A stretch of 64,000 nucleotides of DNA, from assembly GCF_001522545.3 (NCBI RefSeq), contig NC_031770.1, positions 14,125,115 to 14,189,114 of the forward strand, read 5' to 3'. Of the stretch, positions 62,301-64,000 are shown one piece after another. Under the pieces are notes generated by a model, which saw nothing but the letters and a program-made list of their open reading frames with translations, searched no databases and was not told where the DNA came from. Position numbers and translations under genes: made by a program. How positions within the stretch are numbered: position 1 is the stretch's first letter; each line of letters begins with the position of its first letter. The DNA is from Parus major. Taxonomy: Eukaryota; Chordata; Aves; Passeriformes; Paridae.

Positions 62301-63455
62301 TTGTTTTCCACCTGACATATCTCTAGTGCTTGCAGTCTTCCATCTGCACCCACTGACACCCCAAAATCCAGGTCTTCTGCCTCTGGGTTGTGTGTGTGCC
62401 AGGAGCTTACCTGGACTAATGTCTTCTTTCTGGATCTCAGCCCCAGGTAGGCACAGGTGAGGATCTGTACCTTAGAGAAGTTCTCTTCAAGAGCTAAACA
62501 GGAAGGAGCTTAGAGAATTTAAACTGCATCTTTCTTAATTTAAGAGCTATAGTTACCTTCATTCTTTATAAGTAGAACCTCTAATCATTAAAATGAATGC
62601 AGCACTGAGGTTTGAAACTTGTAGTACATAACATCATCTTTTCCATATCTTCTTCCCCTATGTTTAATCTCCAGCAAGTTGTATAAAAATGGATTTGAAG
62701 ATATCCACAGCCATGCCTTCAATGGGACAAAGCTGAATCAATTGTGAGTATGCTATCCCTTCTCAGTAATTTAAACAATAAATAACAATTTAAATACAAT
62801 CAGAGGTTCTTTCATTTTAACTGGCTGTGTCTTCTGTTTCCCAATACCCATGAGAAAACTGCATCTTTCAGTGTCATTGTGACTCATTCGTTAATCCTAC
62901 AGCTCTCACTGCTTTTCCTGAAACAACATCCCTAAAAATAGTATAGCTTTTGTGACAAAATCTCATCATTCTTAAGAAGATTTCATAATTTAGTGTAAAA
63001 CTTGAATCAGTAGCCCAGACTAAGGAATCTACAGTTTATGTCTGGAAACATCAATAGTTTTTGATCCCTCTCACACGCTGGTGGACTTGTCTCTTGGTTT
63101 TGGCAAAATGTATATTTGCTACTCTAGTGAAAGAATCAGCCTGGTTTCTCCTGGTTTAATTCAGAAGAATTTGGAATTTATCATATTTAAGTGTAGATGA
63201 TAATGATCTCATGGCATCAGAGGAAGTAAAATTCACATGGGAAATACATGTACTCCCCAGCCAGGCAGTGCAACAGCCACTGCTGTGGTGGGAGAAAGAA
63301 TTGAAACAGGTGTGAAGAAGAAATTAAAAAAGCTATTTTTAAAATACAGATGTAAAGAGAGTTCATTTTTGGTTCCACAGAATCCTGAAAGACAACAAGA
63401 ACCTCAGGCGGATACACAACGATGCCCTGAGAGGGGCCACAGGGCCAGATGTCCT
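47121..63455 (+). CDS. LHCGR: Luteinizing hormone/choriogonadotropin receptor, exons 1-8 (3' partial)
   Basis: The gene encodes the G-protein-coupled receptor for luteinizing hormone, which acts at the plasma membrane of gonadal theca, granulosa and Leydig cells, mainly through Gs and cAMP, to drive steroidogenesis and ovulation. Eight exons splice in frame to 674 coding bases, about 224 residues. They give a signal peptide (about 1-23), a cysteine-rich LRR N-terminal cap (about 25-38), and successive leucine-rich repeats from about 53 to 225. Diagnostic segments are [71 protein letters not shown] and AFNGT, which match LHCGR and not the paralogue FSHR. All introns are phase 2 with canonical GT and AG ends. 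No stop or frameshift is seen. The remaining LRRs, hinge and seven-transmembrane exons are outside the window, so integrity of the whole gene cannot be judged. Confidence 0.97.
50757..50773 (+). repeat. (ATT)n microsatellite
   Basis: A perfect trinucleotide run of about 17 bases inside intron 1. It is short and of no evident consequence. Confidence 0.9.
51460..53169 (+). mobile_element. CR1 LINE, 1.7-kb decayed ORF2 copy
   Basis: The sequence follows CR1 ORF2 in sense for about 1.7 kb. Landmarks in order are TTCCTGGTCCTCAGGGG, GCAATCCAAGAGGTTCCTGG, GAGGGGCTGGTGAGGAATGT, GGCCCAAGAAAGCTGG, GGAGGCCTGCATGTATGAAC, a region matching VTSGIPQGS-type reverse transcriptase (GACATTCCTCAGGGGTCAT), and the catalytic-loop equivalent at about 52660. 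There the family motif FADDTKL has become FGDGTKL, losing the key aspartate. Stops and frameshifts interrupt the frame throughout. The copy ends at GGATTGCTCAG, where CR1 would normally continue CCTGGAGAAG, so its own 3' terminus is missing. The 5' limit is approximate. Confidence 0.94.
53177..53265 (-). mobile_element. CR1 LINE 3' end fragment, inverted
   Basis: TCATAGACTCATAGAATGGT followed by TTGGGATGAAAAGGACC and GATCATCATCTG is the reverse complement of a CR1 3' terminus, with the characteristic repeated ATTCTATGA-like tail at the left. Its orientation opposes the CR1 body that stops seven bases earlier. It fades out by about 53265. Confidence 0.88.
53705..53845 (+). repeat. MIR-like ancient SINE relic
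   Basis: The order CTTAGGTAGGGAAGCATTGT, TATTCCCAGTTTACTGACAG, GGAGACAAGGTCCAAGGGAA, then TAGCTAGAAAATGACTCCCA and GGCTCCTTGG tracks the MIR core and 3' part as recalled (the ATTATTCCCATTTTACAGATG type block). It is diverged and lies in the same orientation as LHCGR. An alignment to MIR, THER1 and LFSINE models would settle which family it belongs to. Confidence 0.6.
53931..53953 (+). repeat. Short (CA)n(TA)n microsatellite
   Basis: A run of CA dinucleotides passes directly into TA dinucleotides over about 23 bases in intron 1. It is a simple repeat with no other signal. Confidence 0.85.
54288..54312. other. 10-bp perfect inverted repeat in intron 1
   Basis: TTAATTTCTC and GAGAAATTAA are exact reverse complements separated by AATCA. 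It lies about 570 bases before exon 2 and is not near the splice signals. It is AT-rich and may be chance. Confidence 0.85.
54885..54956 (+). CDS. LHCGR: LHCGR exon 2: first leucine-rich repeat
   Basis: The 72-base exon encodes [20 protein letters not shown] followed by AFI, residues about 52-76, the first LRR unit of the hormone-binding arc. It has the same length as mammalian LHCGR exon 2. It is preceded by TTTTTTTTCAG and followed by GTAAGT. Codons 52 and 76 are split across the junctions (phase 2 on both sides). Confidence 0.97.
54957..57484 (+). other. LHCGR intron 2
   Basis: A 2.5-kb AT-rich intron with GTAAGT donor and TTTTCATTGTAG acceptor. A palindromic AT block (TTATAATTTTATAATTATAA type) lies near 56090-56110. 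No gene or interspersed repeat is recognised. Confidence 0.93.
57485..57559 (+). CDS. LHCGR: LHCGR exon 3: leucine-rich repeat
   Basis: The 75-base exon encodes [20 protein letters not shown] and then TLSE, residues about 76-101. The [15 protein letters not shown] core is shared with human LHCGR. The human segment NLSE, which carries the Asn99 glycosylation sequon, reads TLSE here, so that site is absent. The donor is GTGAGC, a slightly weaker but common variant. Confidence 0.97.
57560..59252 (+). other. LHCGR intron 3
   Basis: A 1.7-kb intron with a (CA)n microsatellite at 58945-58961 and a T-rich tract at about 58187-58216. Acceptor TCCTCATTGCAG. No gene is recognised. Confidence 0.93.
58945..58961 (+). 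repeat. (CA)n microsatellite
   Basis: About 8.5 perfect CA units in intron 3, a possible polymorphic marker. Confidence 0.9.
59253..59327 (+). CDS. LHCGR: LHCGR exon 4: leucine-rich repeat
   Basis: The 75-base exon encodes [20 protein letters not shown] and then RLKY, residues about 101-126. Human LHCGR has [21 protein letters not shown] at this point. Acceptor ATTGCAG, donor GTAAGA. Both border codons (Ile101, Leu126) are split in phase 2. Confidence 0.97.
59328..59865 (+). other. LHCGR intron 4
   Basis: A 538-base AT-rich intron bounded by GTAAGA and TTCTCTAG. Nothing else is recognised. Confidence 0.93.
59866..59940 (+). CDS. LHCGR: LHCGR exon 5: leucine-rich repeat
   Basis: The 75-base exon encodes [20 protein letters not shown] and then AHFI, residues about 126-151. 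The [11 protein letters not shown] motif distinguishes LHCGR from FSHR, which has ISNTGIKHLPD. Acceptor TTTTCTCTAG, donor GTAAGT. Confidence 0.97.
59941..60032 (+). other. LHCGR intron 5 (92 bp)
   Basis: A very short intron between exons 5 and 6, with donor GTAAGT, a plausible branch point in CACTGAC about 30 bases before the acceptor, a pyrimidine tract (CCTTTTTTCTTTCCTTCC) and ATAG. Confidence 0.95.
60033..60110 (+). CDS. LHCGR: LHCGR exon 6: leucine-rich repeat
   Basis: The 78-base exon encodes [20 protein letters not shown] and then NESLT, residues about 151-177. The NES sequon corresponds to the conserved human Asn174 glycosylation site. Donor GTGAGT. The sequence closely parallels human [20 protein letters not shown]. 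Confidence 0.97.
60111..62674 (+). other. LHCGR intron 6
   Basis: A 2.6-kb intron bounded by GTGAGT and ATCTCCAG. The part from about 60430 to 61100 is somewhat GC-richer than its surroundings and carries overlapping open frames on both strands, none resembling a known protein. An 8-bp inverted repeat (ACTCCACC with GGTGGAGT) lies at 61528-61564. Confidence 0.9.
62675..62743 (+). CDS. LHCGR: LHCGR exon 7: leucine-rich repeat
   Basis: The 69-base exon encodes [20 protein letters not shown] and then NQ, residues about 177-200. The NGT sequon matches the conserved human Asn195 site, and SHAFNGT is a strong LHCGR marker. Acceptor TCTCCAG, donor GTGAGT. Confidence 0.97.
62744..63380 (+). other. 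LHCGR intron 7
   Basis: A 637-base AT-rich intron bounded by GTGAGT and GTTCCACAG. No gene or clear repeat is recognised. Confidence 0.92.
63381..63455 (+). CDS. LHCGR: LHCGR exon 8: leucine-rich repeat
   Basis: The 75-base exon encodes [20 protein letters not shown] and then GPDV, residues about 200-225. RGATGP is shared with human LHCGR, while FSHR has HGASGP. Acceptor TTCCACAG, donor GTAAGT. It ends in phase 2, so an exon 9 must follow beyond the window. Confidence 0.96.
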
Positions 63456-64000
63456 GTAAGTATCCCCAGCTCCATTACCTGAGTGTCCTGTGGGAACAAC
63501 ACTGTGCCACCAGAGCTGTGTCACCACAGCAAACACAGGCTTCGAGGCTGGAAGGAGATCTGATCTCTTACCCTCTGTGTACAAAGTGGGAACGTGTCAA
63601 TGAGATGCCATGAAATTAGAAAGACGCCAGAGTGGAAAGAGTTTGCACCCTGGCAAACACATATCAGTTCCAGTGTTGGCATTGATTTCCACCTCTTAGA
63701 CATTTTGGCTTTTGCTTTATTTGTGTCAGATTCTCCTGATCTTGTTCCTGTATGTTATATTCTGACATTGTAAATATTGTCCCTTGGTAGGATGGATATG
63801 TTTTGGCAATATATATTGGTTTAGAATTTGTTTATAAAAGCGAGCTAGTTGATTGCCTGCTGTAAGCTCGTGCTGAATAAAGCTCATTATTATCATCCTC
63901 ATGATTTATTAATCAAGGACTTACTGGAGGGCTCTAACTGGCTCTAACTCCATGCAATAAAACACAGTGTGGTTCTGTAAATAGCACTCTGTGCTGCATG
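63456..64000 (+). other. LHCGR intron 8 (start only)
   Basis: The intron starts GTAAGTATCC and runs off the window. No sequence resembling exon 9 (the DISST-type LRR and CCAF hinge) is present before the edge. A TATAAAA (63833) followed 43 bases later by AATAAA (63876) resembles the layout of a retroviral-type LTR, which is treated as a tentative observation. Confidence 0.85.

Noticed and set aside
47121..63455. Identity as FSHR rather than LHCGR
   Set aside because: Exon 5 reads [12 protein letters not shown] and exon 6 AFQGMNNES, both LHCGR-type; FSHR has different residues at these places.

Overview
This is vertebrate nuclear DNA, almost certainly from a bird. CR1 LINE fragments with the avian-type 3' end (ATTCTATGA-like tail) occur on both strands, interspersed repeats are otherwise sparse, and the one recognisable gene gives protein close to what I recall of avian luteinizing hormone receptor. 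I cannot name the species. Nothing bacterial, plasmid-like or CRISPR-like is present.

Layout. Positions 1 to about 46.9 kb contain no protein-coding gene that I can support. In vertebrates FSHR usually lies 5' of LHCGR in the same orientation, so this stretch is probably the FSHR-LHCGR intergenic region, but FSHR itself is not in the window. It holds two CR1 fragments (8757-9262 minus, 21838-22036 plus), a MIR-like ancient SINE relic (9553-9665), a 560-base assembly gap (9927-10486) followed by a GAAGG microsatellite, a long T tract (about 11400-11432), a 38/41-bp tandem duplication (24640-24718), and two near-perfect hairpins (20134-20177 and 41333-41362).

From about 46.96 to 47.38 kb there is a CpG island with several GC boxes and no evident TATA box. 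It contains the start codon of LHCGR (lutropin/choriogonadotropin receptor) at 47121. Exons 1-8 follow on the plus strand at 47121-47275, 54885-54956, 57485-57559, 59253-59327, 59866-59940, 60033-60110, 62675-62743 and 63381-63455. Every internal exon has AG/GT borders, a length divisible by three, and phase-2 introns on both sides. Together they encode the signal peptide, the cysteine-rich cap and most of the leucine-rich-repeat hormone-binding ectodomain, about 224 residues and in frame throughout. The exons for the rest of the ectodomain, the hinge and the seven-transmembrane domain lie beyond the right edge. Intron 1 (7.6 kb) contains a decayed CR1 of about 1.7 kb abutting a second CR1 3' end in opposite orientation, plus a second MIR-like relic.

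I found no convincing undescribed biological system. The observations most worth checking are the 16-bp perfect inverted repeat at 20134-20177, the CR1/CR1 junction at 53169-53177, the repetitive leucine/proline codon run in the receptor signal peptide, candidate conserved noncoding blocks upstream of the gene, and a possible LTR-like end in intron 8.
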